Shown: positions 15,654 to 23,981, numbered from the stretch's first letter. The stretch: DNA of 35,135 bases from Lutibacter sp. (GCA_021647265.1 JAKIVA010000032.1:1-35135), one strand, 5' to 3'. Program-made: numbers and translations. Notes: a model not told the origin generated them from the letters alone.

Positions 15654-16649
15654 TTACTTGGAAAGCTCTAGCATTCGCTCTATAGAAACCAATGCTTTTT
15701 TACTTAATGTTGTGTCAACTTCAATGCTGGGTAATTCGTATTTTAAGCATAAATATAATTTTTTCATAGTATTCATTTTCATATAAAAACACTCACTACA
15801 ATTACAATTGTCATCATCAACAGGAGCAGGAATTAAAATTTTATCAGGAACCAATTGACGCATTTTATGTAAAATACCAACTTCGGTAGCTACAATAAAT
15901 GTTTTTGCCTTGCTTTTTTGCACATAGTTTAGGAGTCCTGAAGTAGAACCAACATATTTAGCAACTTTTAATAAATGTGCTTGAGATTCAGGATGTGCAA
16001 TAATTTCAGCATCAGGATTTTCAGCATATAAGTTTAATATTCTTTCGATAGAAAAAGCCTCATGTACCATACATGCACCATCCCAAAGTAACATCTCCCT
16101 TCCTGTTTTTTTAATTAGCCAAGCACCTAAGTTTCTGTCAGGTGCAAAAATTATAGGTTGGTCTTTTGGAATAGAATTGATGATTTTTTCAGCGTTTGAA
16201 GAGGTACAAACAATATCGGTTAATGCTTTAATTTCTGCGGAAGTATTTACATAAGAAACTACAATATGATTTGGGTGTTTCTTTTTAAAGGCAGCAAATT
16301 CATTTGGCGGACAAGAATCAGCCAATGAACAGCCGGCTTTTAAATCGGGCAATAAAACTTTTTTTGAAGGATTTAATATTTTAGCAGTTTCAGCCATAAA
16401 ATGTACTCCTGCAAAAACTATAATATCTGCGTTTGTTTTTGCAGCTTGTTGGGCTAAGGCTAGGCTATCACCTACAAAATCTGCAATATCCTGTATGGCA
16501 TCTTCTTGGTAGTAATGGGCCAAAATGACAGCATTCTTTTTTTTGCGTAATTTCTTTAGTTCTTTAATGTAGTTAATACTTTTAGGAGGTTCTATATCTA
16601 AAAAACCTTTTTGTTGAAGTTCTTCTTTCGCTTTTTCTAGTGTTGTCAT
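15654..16649 (-). CDS. nadA: Quinolinate synthase
   Basis: This [4Fe-4S] enzyme condenses iminoaspartate with dihydroxyacetone phosphate to quinolinate in de novo NAD synthesis. The 331 residues show the triplicated NadA fold with HYYQ at 45-48, DLKAGCSLADSC (Cys107 as cluster ligand), GACMVHE (Cys193) and the C-terminal CNCSECFYMKMN cluster (around 282-292) that supplies the third ligand. It is transcribed with nadB, 13 bases upstream of it. A strong 28-base palindrome lies at 16687-16714, just before the start. No nadC is in the window. Confidence 0.96.
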   Translation of the reverse strand: MTTLEKAKEELQQKGFLDIEPPKSINYIKELKKLRKKKNAVILAHYYQEDAIQDIADFVGDSLALAQQAAKTNADIIVFAGVHFMAETAKILNPSKKVLLPDLKAGCSLADSCPPNEFAAFKKKHPNHIVVSYVNTSAEIKALTDIVCTSSNAEKIINSIPKDQPIIFAPDRNLGAWLIKKTGREMLLWDGACMVHEAFSIERILNLYAENPDAEIIAHPESQAHLLKVAKYVGSTSGLLNYVQKSKAKTFIVATEVGILHKMRQLVPDKILIPAPVDDDNCNCSECFYMKMNTMKKLYLCLKYELPSIEVDTTLSKKALVSIERMLELSK

Positions 16650-16686
16650 AAAGTGAATTTATGGTATTAAAACCAAATATTATACC

Positions 16687-16714
16687 AAACAATCGGATAT
16701 TTATCCGATTGTTT
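16687..16714. promoter_or_regulatory. Perfect 13-base inverted repeat between ilvE and nadA
   Basis: Arms AAACAATCGGATA and its exact complement are separated by only two bases. It lies 37 bases upstream of the nadA ATG and 57 bases beyond the branched-chain aminotransferase stop (both minus strand). It could fold as a terminator hairpin for the aminotransferase, but neither side has a T run. It could equally be a dimeric regulator site for nadAB. Confidence 0.5.
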
Positions 16715-16771
16715 CTGTGTTTGCTAAATTAAGAAAACTATTGACTTTTGACAAAATTCGTTTGAAATGAA

Positions 16772-17824
16772 TTATTTTACTTTATATCTCCACCCAAATT
16801 TATCTTCAGCTTTGTTTTGCTGTATAGCTGTAATACTTTTTTTAATAAAGGAAGCGTAACTATTTTCAACTTTAGGTAGTTCAAAGTTTTCACCTTGATG
16901 TGAAAAGCCTAAAATAGGGCTAACTACAGCTGCGGTTCCTGCTCCAAACATTTCTAACAACTCACCTTTGCGAGCTGCTTCAACAATTTCGGTAACTTTT
17001 ATAGGTCTAACTTCAATATTAATACCTTCGCTTTCTAGAAACTGAATGATGCTTTTTCGTGTAATTCCATCTAAAATTCTATCACTTGTTGGTGCGGTTA
17101 GCAATGTGTCATTTACTCTAAAAAACACATTCATAACACCTGCCTCTTCTAAATACTCATGAGTGCAGGAATCTGTCCAAACTACTTGTTGAAATCCTTT
17201 TTCACGGGCTAATTTAGCTGGATAAAATGAGCCAGCATAATTTCCTGCTGCTTTTGCATAGCCAACACCTCCGTTAGCAGATCTACTGTATTTATCAGCG
17301 ATAACAACCCTAACTTCACCTGCATAATAAGCTTGTACAGGTGAACATATAATCATAAATTTATACCTGTTTGAAGCCGATGCAGAAATACCATTTTCTG
17401 TAGCAATTATAAAAGGTCTTATGTAAAGTGAATTTCCTTCTCCTTTTTTAATCCATTCACTATCAATTTTCAACAAAGTTGTCAATCCTTCAAAAAACAG
17501 ATCTTTTGGGAAGGCAGGCATAGCTAACCTTTCAGCTGAAATATTTATGCGCTCTTGATTTTGATCTGGCCTAAATAACCAAATTTGATCATCGTCATCT
17601 TTATAAGCTTTCATTCCTTCAAAAACAGCCTGACCATAGTGAAATACTTTTGCAGATGGGTCGAAAAGAATTGGTTGATAAGGTTTAATTGCAGGAGTTT
17701 GCCATTCTCCATCTACAAAATCGCACTCAAACATATGGTCTGTAAATTCATGACCAAATTGTAAATTGTTAAAATCAACTTCAGAAATCTTCGATTTTTC
17801 AGCTTTTTCTATATGTAATGCCAT
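16772..17824 (-). CDS. ilvE: Branched-chain amino acid aminotransferase
   Basis: This PLP enzyme moves the amino group between leucine, isoleucine or valine and 2-oxoglutarate. The 350 residues fit the BCAT-II/eukaryotic-like length. Visible motifs are FHYGQAVFEGMKAY at 61-74, IRPFIIATE near 135-143, the Schiff-base lysine Lys191 in YAKAAGNYAGS, the EAGVMNVFF block and the GTAAVVSPI phosphate loop. It is a fold-IV aminotransferase; D-alanine aminotransferase or ADC lyase are excluded by length and motifs. It is monocistronic or the leading gene before nadAB, with 122 bases between. A TAAATTTG-like motif on the minus strand lies at 17847-17854. Confidence 0.95.
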   Translation of the reverse strand: MALHIEKAEKSKISEVDFNNLQFGHEFTDHMFECDFVDGEWQTPAIKPYQPILFDPSAKVFHYGQAVFEGMKAYKDDDDQIWLFRPDQNQERINISAERLAMPAFPKDLFFEGLTTLLKIDSEWIKKGEGNSLYIRPFIIATENGISASASNRYKFMIICSPVQAYYAGEVRVVIADKYSRSANGGVGYAKAAGNYAGSFYPAKLAREKGFQQVVWTDSCTHEYLEEAGVMNVFFRVNDTLLTAPTSDRILDGITRKSIIQFLESEGINIEVRPIKVTEIVEAARKGELLEMFGAGTAAVVSPILGFSHQGENFELPKVENSYASFIKKSITAIQQNKAEDKFGWRYKVK

Positions 17825-17846
17825 GGTTGTTTGAATTAAATTTTAA

Positions 17847-17854
17847 CAAATTTA
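17847..17854 (-). promoter_or_regulatory. -7-like promoter motif for ilvE
   Basis: The minus strand reads TAAATTTG, an exact match to TAnnTTTG, 22 bases before the ATG at 17824. A -33 TTG at the usual spacing is not evident. Confidence 0.35.
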
Positions 17855-17911
17855 CTTAAAATTTTTAGTTTTTAATTTTAAAAGTAATGATTTAAGATAC
17901 TTTATTTTTAA

Positions 17912-17919
17912 TATATTTG
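17912..17919 (+). promoter_or_regulatory. -7-like promoter motif for the DUF4920 operon
   Basis: TATATTTG matches TAnnTTTG and stands 29 bases before the ATG at 17949. It is back to back with the ilvE motif at 17847-17854 in a 124-base divergent region. No -33 element was recognised. Confidence 0.35.
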
Positions 17920-17948
17920 TTCAAAAAGTTGAATATAAATAAATTAAG

Positions 17949-18455
17949 ATGAGGAAAATTATAATATTGGTAATTGCTACAGTTTTTACATTGTTTTCTT
18001 GTAAAAATGAAAAAGAAAAAAATGAGAGTAAAAGCATTGATAAGCAAGAGGTTAGTTACCTTTCTTTTGGAGGTGAGATTAATTCGAAGCAAACACTATC
18101 AAAAGTTGAAATGGCTGAGAAGTACAAAAATTTAAAAGAAGGAGATACTCTTACTCTCAAGTTCGCATCCTCAATTAATGAAGTATGTAAGAAAAAAGGT
18201 TGTTGGATGAAGTTAGATTTAGGTGCAGATAAAGAAGTGATGGTTCGATTTAAAGACTACGGTTTTTTTATGCCTTTAAATGCTGATGGAAGAGAAGTGA
18301 TTGTAAACGGAAAGGCATATGTTTCTACAACTAGTGTTGATGAATTAAGACATTTTGCAAAAGATGCAGGCAAAACAGATGAAGAAATTTTAAAAATAAC
18401 AGATCCAGAATATACTTTAGCGTTTGAGGCTGACGGAGTATTAATGAAAGAATAA
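17949..18455 (+). CDS. DUF4920 lipoprotein
   Basis: A 168-residue lipoprotein (lipobox LFSC, cysteine at residue 18, followed by a very acidic/basic linker) with a DUF4920 domain from about residue 35. Characteristic parts are the CKKKGCWMKLDL pair of cysteines near residue 80, then VRFKDYGFFMPLNADGREVIVNGKAY. The family is periplasmic, of unknown function, and resembles OB-like or metal-binding domains. The conserved C-x-x-x-G-C-W suggests a metal or redox role, which is an inference. Its stop overlaps the start of the next gene by one base (TAATG), so the two are translationally coupled. Confidence 0.85.
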   Translation: MRKIIILVIATVFTLFSCKNEKEKNESKSIDKQEVSYLSFGGEINSKQTLSKVEMAEKYKNLKEGDTLTLKFASSINEVCKKKGCWMKLDLGADKEVMVRFKDYGFFMPLNADGREVIVNGKAYVSTTSVDELRHFAKDAGKTDEEILKITDPEYTLAFEADGVLMKE

Positions 18456-18889
18456 TGAAAAAAATAGCATTCTTATTGGGGATTTGTTTGAGTATTTTAT
18501 CATGTAATTCTACAGAAAAAAAGCCTTTAAAAAATACAAAAGAAACTGCATTGGTAATGTACAAATTTTCTGAAATGGCTTTGTTGATGGAAGATATGTA
18601 TTTGGCAAACGAAAAGTTAAAAGAAAAAATTTTAAAACAGGAAGATTTAGGTAGTTTTCCAGAAAAATTTATCAATATTCACACAGCTGTGTTAACAGAT
18701 GTAAATGATAGAACAGCTAGCTTTGAGGTGTTTTCAAAAGCACTTATTACCAATCAGAAAGCAATATATTCCTCTTCTACAGATTCTGTAAAGAATCAAT
18801 TTAATACTATGGTGAATACTTGTGTTGCTTGCCATGAAACAACTTGCTCTGGTCCAATACCAAGAATTAAAAAATTATTAATTCCATAG
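18455..18889 (+). CDS. Lipoprotein c-type cytochrome, cytochrome c'-like
   Basis: A 144-residue lipoprotein (lipobox LSC, cysteine at residue 17) that is largely helical and carries a single heme-attachment motif CVACH at 123-127 near the C-terminus, followed by ETTC and the GPIPRIKKL tail. A four-helix layout with a C-terminal CxxCH is the arrangement of cytochrome c' and relatives, so a membrane-anchored periplasmic heme protein is inferred. The extra Cys131 next to the motif is unusual. It is coupled to the DUF4920 gene by a one-base overlap and followed by mnmD 2 bases later. A CxxCH motif alone could also occur by chance, though the His-Glu-Thr-Thr-Cys context recurs in flavobacterial homologues as I recall them. 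Confidence 0.7.
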   Translation: MKKIAFLLGICLSILSCNSTEKKPLKNTKETALVMYKFSEMALLMEDMYLANEKLKEKILKQEDLGSFPEKFINIHTAVLTDVNDRTASFEVFSKALITNQKAIYSSSTDSVKNQFNTMVNTCVACHETTCSGPIPRIKKLLIP

Positions 18890-18891
18890 AT

Positions 18892-19563
18892 TTGAAACGT
18901 GAAATTATTGTAACAGCTGACGGTTCTTCAACAATTCATATACCCGAATGGAATGAACAGTACCATTCAAAGTACGGTGCAATTCAAGAAGCCAACCATG
19001 TTTTTATAAAAAATGGACTGTCTCTTTTTTCAACGGATGTTATTTCAATTTTAGAAATAGGTTTTGGTACCGGATTGAATAGTTTTATTACTTTTTTAGA
19101 GAGTGAGAAAAGAGACATAACAATAGATTATGTTGGAGTAGAGGCTTACCCTATTTTGACGAAAGAGATTGAACAATTAAATTATGTTTCAGTATTGAAA
19201 GCTAATAATTTTAATACTGTTTTTGCAAAAATGCACGAACAAAAATGGGAAATAAAAAATAAGATTTCAACAAAATTTTCTTTGACTAAACGGAAGCAGT
19301 TTTTTAATAAAATAACGGATGAGAATTGCTATAATTTAATTTACTTTGATGCTTTTGGTGCAAGAGTTCAACCAGAATTATGGACAGAAGCTATATTTAA
19401 AATAATGTATAAAGCATTAAAAAAAGGAGGTGTTTTAGTAACGTATAGTGCAAAAGGTAGTGTTAGAAGAGCTATGCAATCTGTTGGGTTTGTAGTTGAA
19501 AGGTTGGCTGGGCCTCCGGGAAAAAGAGAAATGCTTAGAGCAACAAAAAAACAATTTATTTAA
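18892..19563 (+). CDS. mnmD: tRNA (5-methylaminomethyl-2-thiouridine)-methyltransferase MnmD
   Basis: A SAM-dependent methyltransferase of 223 residues, equal to the N-terminal (MnmC1/DUF752) domain of MnmC without the FAD oxidase half. It makes the last methylation of mnm5s2U at the wobble position of some tRNAs. Visible features: the N-terminal DGSSTIHIPEWNEQYHSKYGAIQEANHVFI block, the SAM loop LEIGFGTGLNSF, and IYFDAFGARVQPELW. The start is TTG at 18892, two bases after the preceding stop, since no ATG precedes the conserved first strand. The tRNA gene probably shares the transcript of the two lipoproteins by position only. Confidence 0.9.
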   Translation: MKREIIVTADGSSTIHIPEWNEQYHSKYGAIQEANHVFIKNGLSLFSTDVISILEIGFGTGLNSFITFLESEKRDITIDYVGVEAYPILTKEIEQLNYVSVLKANNFNTVFAKMHEQKWEIKNKISTKFSLTKRKQFFNKITDENCYNLIYFDAFGARVQPELWTEAIFKIMYKALKKGGVLVTYSAKGSVRRAMQSVGFVVERLAGPPGKREMLRATKKQFI

Positions 19564-19571
19564 TAAAATTT

Positions 19572-19712
19572 ATGGAACAGCAACGATTTAAAAAACGTAA
19601 AAAACCAAATTACAAACGAGGGTTTTTTTTAGTTATTTTATTAGCAATTATTATATTTTTATGGTTTAATGCAGAAGCCTTAATTTCCAGTTTATTTAAT
19701 TCTAAAAAATAA
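19572..19712 (+). CDS. 46-residue basic single-helix membrane protein
   Basis: A short open frame, 8 bases after mnmD. The N-terminal 16 residues are strongly basic (R-F-K-K-R-K-K-P-N-Y-K-R), followed by one hydrophobic helix (about 17-35, FFLVILLAIIIFLW) and a short polar tail. The stop at 19710-19712 lies 1 base before the end of the convergent glycosyltransferase. The clean positive-inside layout and tight spacing argue for a real small protein. Function is unknown. Confidence 0.6.
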   Translation: MEQQRFKKRKKPNYKRGFFLVILLAIIIFLWFNAEALISSLFNSKK

Positions 19713-19713
19713 A

Positions 19714-20841
19714 CTAATACTTAAAAACTCTACCTTTCCATTCATGATTTTTGAACAAGGAGAATACTCCTGTAAATACCACAAAAAATGGATGTAATAA
19801 TGATATTATGGGAAAGTATTTTAATGATTTTCGAGTTTTAAAAAATACCGAAGTTTTATAAATTAATATAAAATCAATACTGAACTTCAGAACAAACACA
19901 ACAAATAAATACTTCCAAATAAAGGGTTTTATAATAGAGGTAATTAGCAATAAAATCAACATAAAATTTAATAAAAAAATGATGAAACCAATAAATTTTG
20001 TAAAGTTACTTTTATAAGCAGTAGTTTTTGAAGCCCATCTTATTTGTTGGTTAAAGAATGATTTTAAGTTGTTTTCAGCATTGGTTTGTACAATAGAATC
20101 TGTAGCTTTTAAATAGAGCGTTTTATGAGGAAATAATATATGTATTTTCTCCAATATAAAAACATCATCACCACTAGGCATTTCAGTATTGCCTTTAAAT
20201 CCACCAATTTGATTAAATGTAACTTTGTTGTAACATAAATTAGCTCCATTGCACATAAAAGGTTTTTTAATACCAAAACCTCCTATAGTACTCCCCATTA
20301 AACTTATAAAATTTAAATTTTGAAAATGAAAAAGAAAAAAATCTTGTTCTATAAATTTTACTGGAGCACTAATAAATAATGGATTTTTTTCTAAAATATG
20401 TTGGTTAAATACTAATAGCCAATTTATGGGGACAATACAATCTGCATCAGTAGTAACAATCCATTCATAATTAGCCAGCGCAATAGCTGTAGTTATTGCA
20501 TCTTTTTTAGGTGAATTTGATTTTATATGGTTGTTAATTAGTTTTAAATTTATAGAGGGATATTTCATTTTGAAATGAGTGATAATTGACTTGAAATTAT
20601 CTGTAGAATAATCATTCACTAAAATAATTTCAAATAAATTTTTAGGGTAATTAATAATGGCAAGTGAATGAAGTAAGTTGGGTAGGTTATGAGCTTCATT
20701 TCTAAAGGGAATTACAATTGAAAATGTATTTTTAGGAGTGGTATTTTTAATGCAGATGGTTTCAACCTTGTTATATCCAATAATTAATAATGCAATTAAT
20801 ACAAAATAAATGATAGTTATAAAAATTAAAAAATAAATCAT
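19714..20841 (-). CDS. Family 2 glycosyltransferase, membrane-bound
   Basis: A processive-type GT2 of 375 residues. It has an N-terminal membrane helix (about 1-22), the GT-A domain with IVIPFRNEA at 42-50, LVNDYSTD at 74-81 and the metal-binding TDADC (131-135), the catalytic SGDD at 223-226 and the QQIRW motif at 265-269, then three C-terminal helices. It resembles glycosyltransferases of envelope glycolipid or polysaccharide synthesis. The donor and acceptor are unknown. It overlaps the upstream flippase-like gene by 4 bases (ATGA), so the pair is coupled. Confidence 0.9.
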   Translation of the reverse strand: MIYFLIFITIIYFVLIALLIIGYNKVETICIKNTTPKNTFSIVIPFRNEAHNLPNLLHSLAIINYPKNLFEIILVNDYSTDNFKSIITHFKMKYPSINLKLINNHIKSNSPKKDAITTAIALANYEWIVTTDADCIVPINWLLVFNQHILEKNPLFISAPVKFIEQDFFLFHFQNLNFISLMGSTIGGFGIKKPFMCNGANLCYNKVTFNQIGGFKGNTEMPSGDDVFILEKIHILFPHKTLYLKATDSIVQTNAENNLKSFFNQQIRWASKTTAYKSNFTKFIGFIIFLLNFMLILLLITSIIKPFIWKYLFVVFVLKFSIDFILIYKTSVFFKTRKSLKYFPIISLLHPFFVVFTGVFSLFKNHEWKGRVFKY

Positions 20842-21800
20842 TTTTCTTCTACAAATCTAAAATTGAATACAAAAACAACTCCTAAAAGTGCTGGGATTGC
20901 AAAATTAAGAAGCCACATTAATAAGGTAACAGTAATAATAGTAAGTTCATTTAACTCAATAAAACTAAAAACCCACAATGCAACAGAACCTTTAATAACC
21001 CAGTCAAAAATAGTTAAACTAGGAATAACAGATGCTAAAAAATACATACAAAAAAGTAAGTTTATTAAAGTAATATAGTCATTCTCAACATTAAATAACT
21101 TCAATAAAAAATAAAACTGATGTGTAAAAACAATATAGCGTAATAATGCCAATCCAATACTTTTAAAGTAGATTTCTGTTGGAATATATTTTAGAAAAGT
21201 TATTATTTTAGTTACATATATTTTGAGAGTTTGAAAGACTCTTAATTTAGTTAGAAGTACAAATAAAACAACTGCTATTGCAATAAATAGCAATAGTTTT
21301 TTTATACTAAAATGTGAAATGTTGATGGTGAAATGAAAAATAAAATAGATTATTCCAATAAAGCCAAAAAAGGTTGTTACAGCCAATTGGCTTATATTTC
21401 CAATAAAATTTAAGACAACAATTTTTTTTCTAGACTTCTTTTTAAAAAAGAGAGCTTTTGCACCGTATTCACCAATTTTATTGGGTGTGATTAAAGAAGC
21501 GGTAAGCGAAGCCAAACTTTGTTCAAAAGCCTCAAAAAAAGTAATTTTTTTTTCAACAGAAGCTACGGTTTTCCATTTATAGGTTTCTAATAACCAGTTA
21601 ATATCGGTAAATAAAAGTACCAAAAGTAAAGTCCATATATTTTTAGAAAACAATAAAGAAAGCTGTTGTTGGAATTCAGAAAATGATAAGCGCTGATTAT
21701 AAACCAATTTATGATAAATAAAGTATAAAGCGCCAACTACAATTACTAATTTAACTAGTAAAAGAATAAAACCTTTATGTTTCTTAGAGATATTGTACAT
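20838..21800 (-). CDS. Lysylphosphatidylglycerol synthase-type flippase-like membrane protein (UPF0104)
   Basis: A 320-residue integral membrane protein with about eight hydrophobic segments. It matches the MprF N-terminal/AglD-like UPF0104 family, with a recognisable EAFEQSLASLTASLITPNKIGEYGAKALFFKKK loop around residues 84-117. Family members move lipids or lipid-linked sugars, or partner with glycosyltransferases. Its coupling with the GT2 gene supports a joint role in making an envelope glycolipid, by inference. It diverges from ruvC with only 24 bases between start codons. Confidence 0.85.
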   Translation of the reverse strand: MYNISKKHKGFILLLVKLVIVVGALYFIYHKLVYNQRLSFSEFQQQLSLLFSKNIWTLLLVLLFTDINWLLETYKWKTVASVEKKITFFEAFEQSLASLTASLITPNKIGEYGAKALFFKKKSRKKIVVLNFIGNISQLAVTTFFGFIGIIYFIFHFTINISHFSIKKLLLFIAIAVVLFVLLTKLRVFQTLKIYVTKIITFLKYIPTEIYFKSIGLALLRYIVFTHQFYFLLKLFNVENDYITLINLLFCMYFLASVIPSLTIFDWVIKGSVALWVFSFIELNELTIITVTLLMWLLNFAIPALLGVVFVFNFRFVEEK

Positions 21801-21824
21801 TTGGTTTTACAAATAAACGAATAA

Positions 21825-22379
21825 TTGAGCTCAGAAAAAATCATATTAGGTATAGATCCTGGAACTACCATTATGGGGTTTGGATTGATTAGGGTTGTAA
21901 ATAAAAAAATGGAATTAATGCAATTAAATGAATTGTCATTACAAAAATACAGTGATCATTACGTAAAATTAAAATTGATTTTTGAACGAACTATTCATTT
22001 AATTGAAACGTATCACCCAGATGAAATAGCCATTGAAGCTCCGTTTTTCGGAAAAAATGTACAGTCAATGTTAAAGTTAGGAAGAGCTCAGGGAGTTGCT
22101 ATGGCTGCGGGTTTATCTCGAGAAGTTCCAATTACAGAATATTCCCCCAAAAAAATAAAAATGGCCATTACAGGGAATGGTAATGCAAGTAAGGAACAGG
22201 TTGCAAAAATGCTTCAAAATTTATTCAAAATTAAAGAGTTGCCGAAAAATTTAGATGCAACAGATGGTTTAGCGGCAGCAGTATGCCATTTCTACAATAG
22301 TGGAAAAGTAACTTCAGAAAAAAACTATACAGGCTGGGAAGCCTTTGTTAAACAAAATGGGGAAAGAGTAAAAAAGTAG
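21825..22379 (+). CDS. ruvC: Holliday junction resolvase RuvC
   Basis: This endonuclease cuts four-way junctions with RuvAB in recombination. The 184 residues contain the RNase H-like catalytic acids: Asp11 in GIDPGTT, Glu71 in IEAPFFGKN, and Asp144/Asp147 in DATDGLAAAVCH. The start must be TTG at 21825. An in-frame TAA precedes it directly, and the next Met lies beyond Asp11. The reading frame ends at 22379, one base before the convergent small gene at 22380. Confidence 0.96.
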   Translation: MSSEKIILGIDPGTTIMGFGLIRVVNKKMELMQLNELSLQKYSDHYVKLKLIFERTIHLIETYHPDEIAIEAPFFGKNVQSMLKLGRAQGVAMAAGLSREVPITEYSPKKIKMAITGNGNASKEQVAKMLQNLFKIKELPKNLDATDGLAAAVCHFYNSGKVTSEKNYTGWEAFVKQNGERVKK

Positions 22380-22667
22380 TTAAATAATTACATCACACTC
22401 ATAGGTTTCATATTTTTGGTCAATTACTAATTTTCTATGTTCATTAAAAAGTTGATATTCTTTTGAGTTTTCTACTTTGTCTTTATCTTCTTTAGAATTC
22501 CAATATTCAACCAAAAAATATCTATTGGCTTCGTTTCGATCTTTAAAAATATGAAAATGATCTAATCCAGCTGGTTTTGCTTCTGTTAATTCTTCAAATT
22601 TCTGCAATTCTACAAAAGTTATTCCTTCTCCTTCTTTTACCTTAAATGATACAATGTGTGTGTACAT
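22380..22667 (-). CDS. Dabb/ABM-like alpha-beta barrel small protein
   Basis: A 95-residue protein with the pattern of dimeric ferredoxin-like barrels: a first strand MYTHIVSFKV, a central strand RYFLVEYWNSKED and a helix KEYQLFNEHRKLV. This fits the stress-responsive A/B-barrel (Dabb) or antibiotic-biosynthesis-monooxygenase (ABM) superfamily; I cannot choose firmly. Such proteins bind small aromatic or heme-like ligands. A TAAATTTG motif on the minus strand at 22684-22691, 16 bases before the ATG, may be its promoter. It diverges from hemW. Confidence 0.72.
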   Translation of the reverse strand: MYTHIVSFKVKEGEGITFVELQKFEELTEAKPAGLDHFHIFKDRNEANRYFLVEYWNSKEDKDKVENSKEYQLFNEHRKLVIDQKYETYECDVII

Positions 22668-22777
22668 AACGTTTTTGTTTACCCAAATTTACAATACAAT
22701 TTTCACTAAATGAGTAACAAAAATTACTTTTTTTATTTTTTTTAATAGCGTACATTTAGCAACTCATAATTTAAGCT

Positions 22778-23908
22778 TTGGCAGGAATATATTTACACAT
22801 ACCATTTTGTAAGCAAGCATGTTATTATTGCGATTTTCATTTTTCAACTTCTTTGAAAAAAAAAGATGAAATGTTGATAGCAATTAAGAGAGAATTGTTA
22901 TTGCGGAAAAATGAATTTGGAGGCGAAAAAATAGAAACTATTTATGTTGGAGGAGGAACACCTTCATTATTAACAGCAAAGGAGTTGGAATCTATATTTT
23001 TTGTTATTTATGATAATTATAAGGTTGTTAATAATGCCGAAATTACTTTAGAAGCGAATCCAGATGATTTAACTGAACAAAAAATTAAGGAGTTGGCTAA
23101 ACTTCCAGTAAACAGATTAAGTATAGGAATTCAATCTTTTTTTAATGATGATTTGAAGTTTATGAATAGAGCTCATACAGCTGAAGAATCTAAAAAATGT
23201 TTAACAGTTGCATTGCAATATTTTGACAATATTACCATTGATTTAATTTATGGAGTGCCTAATATGAATACTGAAAAATGGTTAGAAAATTTGAAATTGG
23301 CATTTAAATTTGGAGTTCCACATATTTCTAGTTATGCGTTAACTGTTGAAGAAAAAACAGCATTGTATAATTTTATAAAAAAAGGTAAAGTTCTTCCTCT
23401 TGATGAAAATTTAGCATTGGAGCACTTTAATTTACTTGTCACAGAGGCTGAAAAGAATGAGTTTGTGCAATATGAAATTTCTAATTTTGGGAAACAGAAT
23501 TATTTTTCAAAACACAACACATCTTATTGGTTAGGTTGCAACTATTTAGGTATTGGTCCTTCTGCACACTCTTTTAACGGTATTGAGAGGTATTGGAATG
23601 TCTCAAATAACACAAAATATATAAAAGCATTGGTAGCGGATAAATTACCAAATGAAGTTGAAACGCTATCTGTAAATAATTTATTCAATGAATATATTAT
23701 GACAGGTTTACGTACTATTTGGGGCGTTTCTTATCAAAAAATTAGAAAAGATTTTGGCGAAATATATTTGCAACAACTAAAAAAGAATGCACAACCTTTT
23801 ATTAAAAGAGGTTTGTTAGAGTTAACGAATAACACACTGATTACCACAAAAAAAGGAAAATTTTTAGTAGATGGAATTGCGAGTGATTTGTTTAAAATAA
23901 ATTCGTAA
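22778..23908 (+). CDS. hemW: Radical SAM heme chaperone HemW
   Basis: A radical SAM protein of 376 residues that inserts heme into target proteins. Older annotation calls it a coproporphyrinogen III oxidase-like protein. The cluster motif is CKQACYYC (Cys11, Cys15, Cys18) with the preceding HIPF; VGGGTPSLL, the SIGIQSF block, IDLIYGVP and a HTSYWLGCNYLGIGPSAHS segment follow, all typical of HemW. The C-terminal HemN-type domain ends normally. The start is TTG at 22778: an in-frame TAA lies at 22772-22774 and no Met exists before the cluster motif. Confidence 0.94.
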   Translation: MAGIYLHIPFCKQACYYCDFHFSTSLKKKDEMLIAIKRELLLRKNEFGGEKIETIYVGGGTPSLLTAKELESIFFVIYDNYKVVNNAEITLEANPDDLTEQKIKELAKLPVNRLSIGIQSFFNDDLKFMNRAHTAEESKKCLTVALQYFDNITIDLIYGVPNMNTEKWLENLKLAFKFGVPHISSYALTVEEKTALYNFIKKGKVLPLDENLALEHFNLLVTEAEKNEFVQYEISNFGKQNYFSKHNTSYWLGCNYLGIGPSAHSFNGIERYWNVSNNTKYIKALVADKLPNEVETLSVNNLFNEYIMTGLRTIWGVSYQKIRKDFGEIYLQQLKKNAQPFIKRGLLELTNNTLITTKKGKFLVDGIASDLFKINS

Positions 23909-23951
23909 TCTATATGTAGTTTTAGTTACACAACAGCACTTATTGTTGTGA

Positions 23952-23959
23952 TAAATTTG
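23952..23959 (+). promoter_or_regulatory. -7-like promoter motif for the OsmC-like gene
   Basis: TAAATTTG, exact match to TAnnTTTG, 22 bases before the ATG at 23982. It follows a small 7-base-pair hairpin (23929-23950) beyond hemW. Confidence 0.35.
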
Positions 23960-23981
23960 CCAAATAAAAAATAAGTTAATT

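Noticed and set aside
23929..23950. Rho-independent terminator after hemW
   Set aside because: Seven-base-pair hairpin without a following T run; too weak to call.
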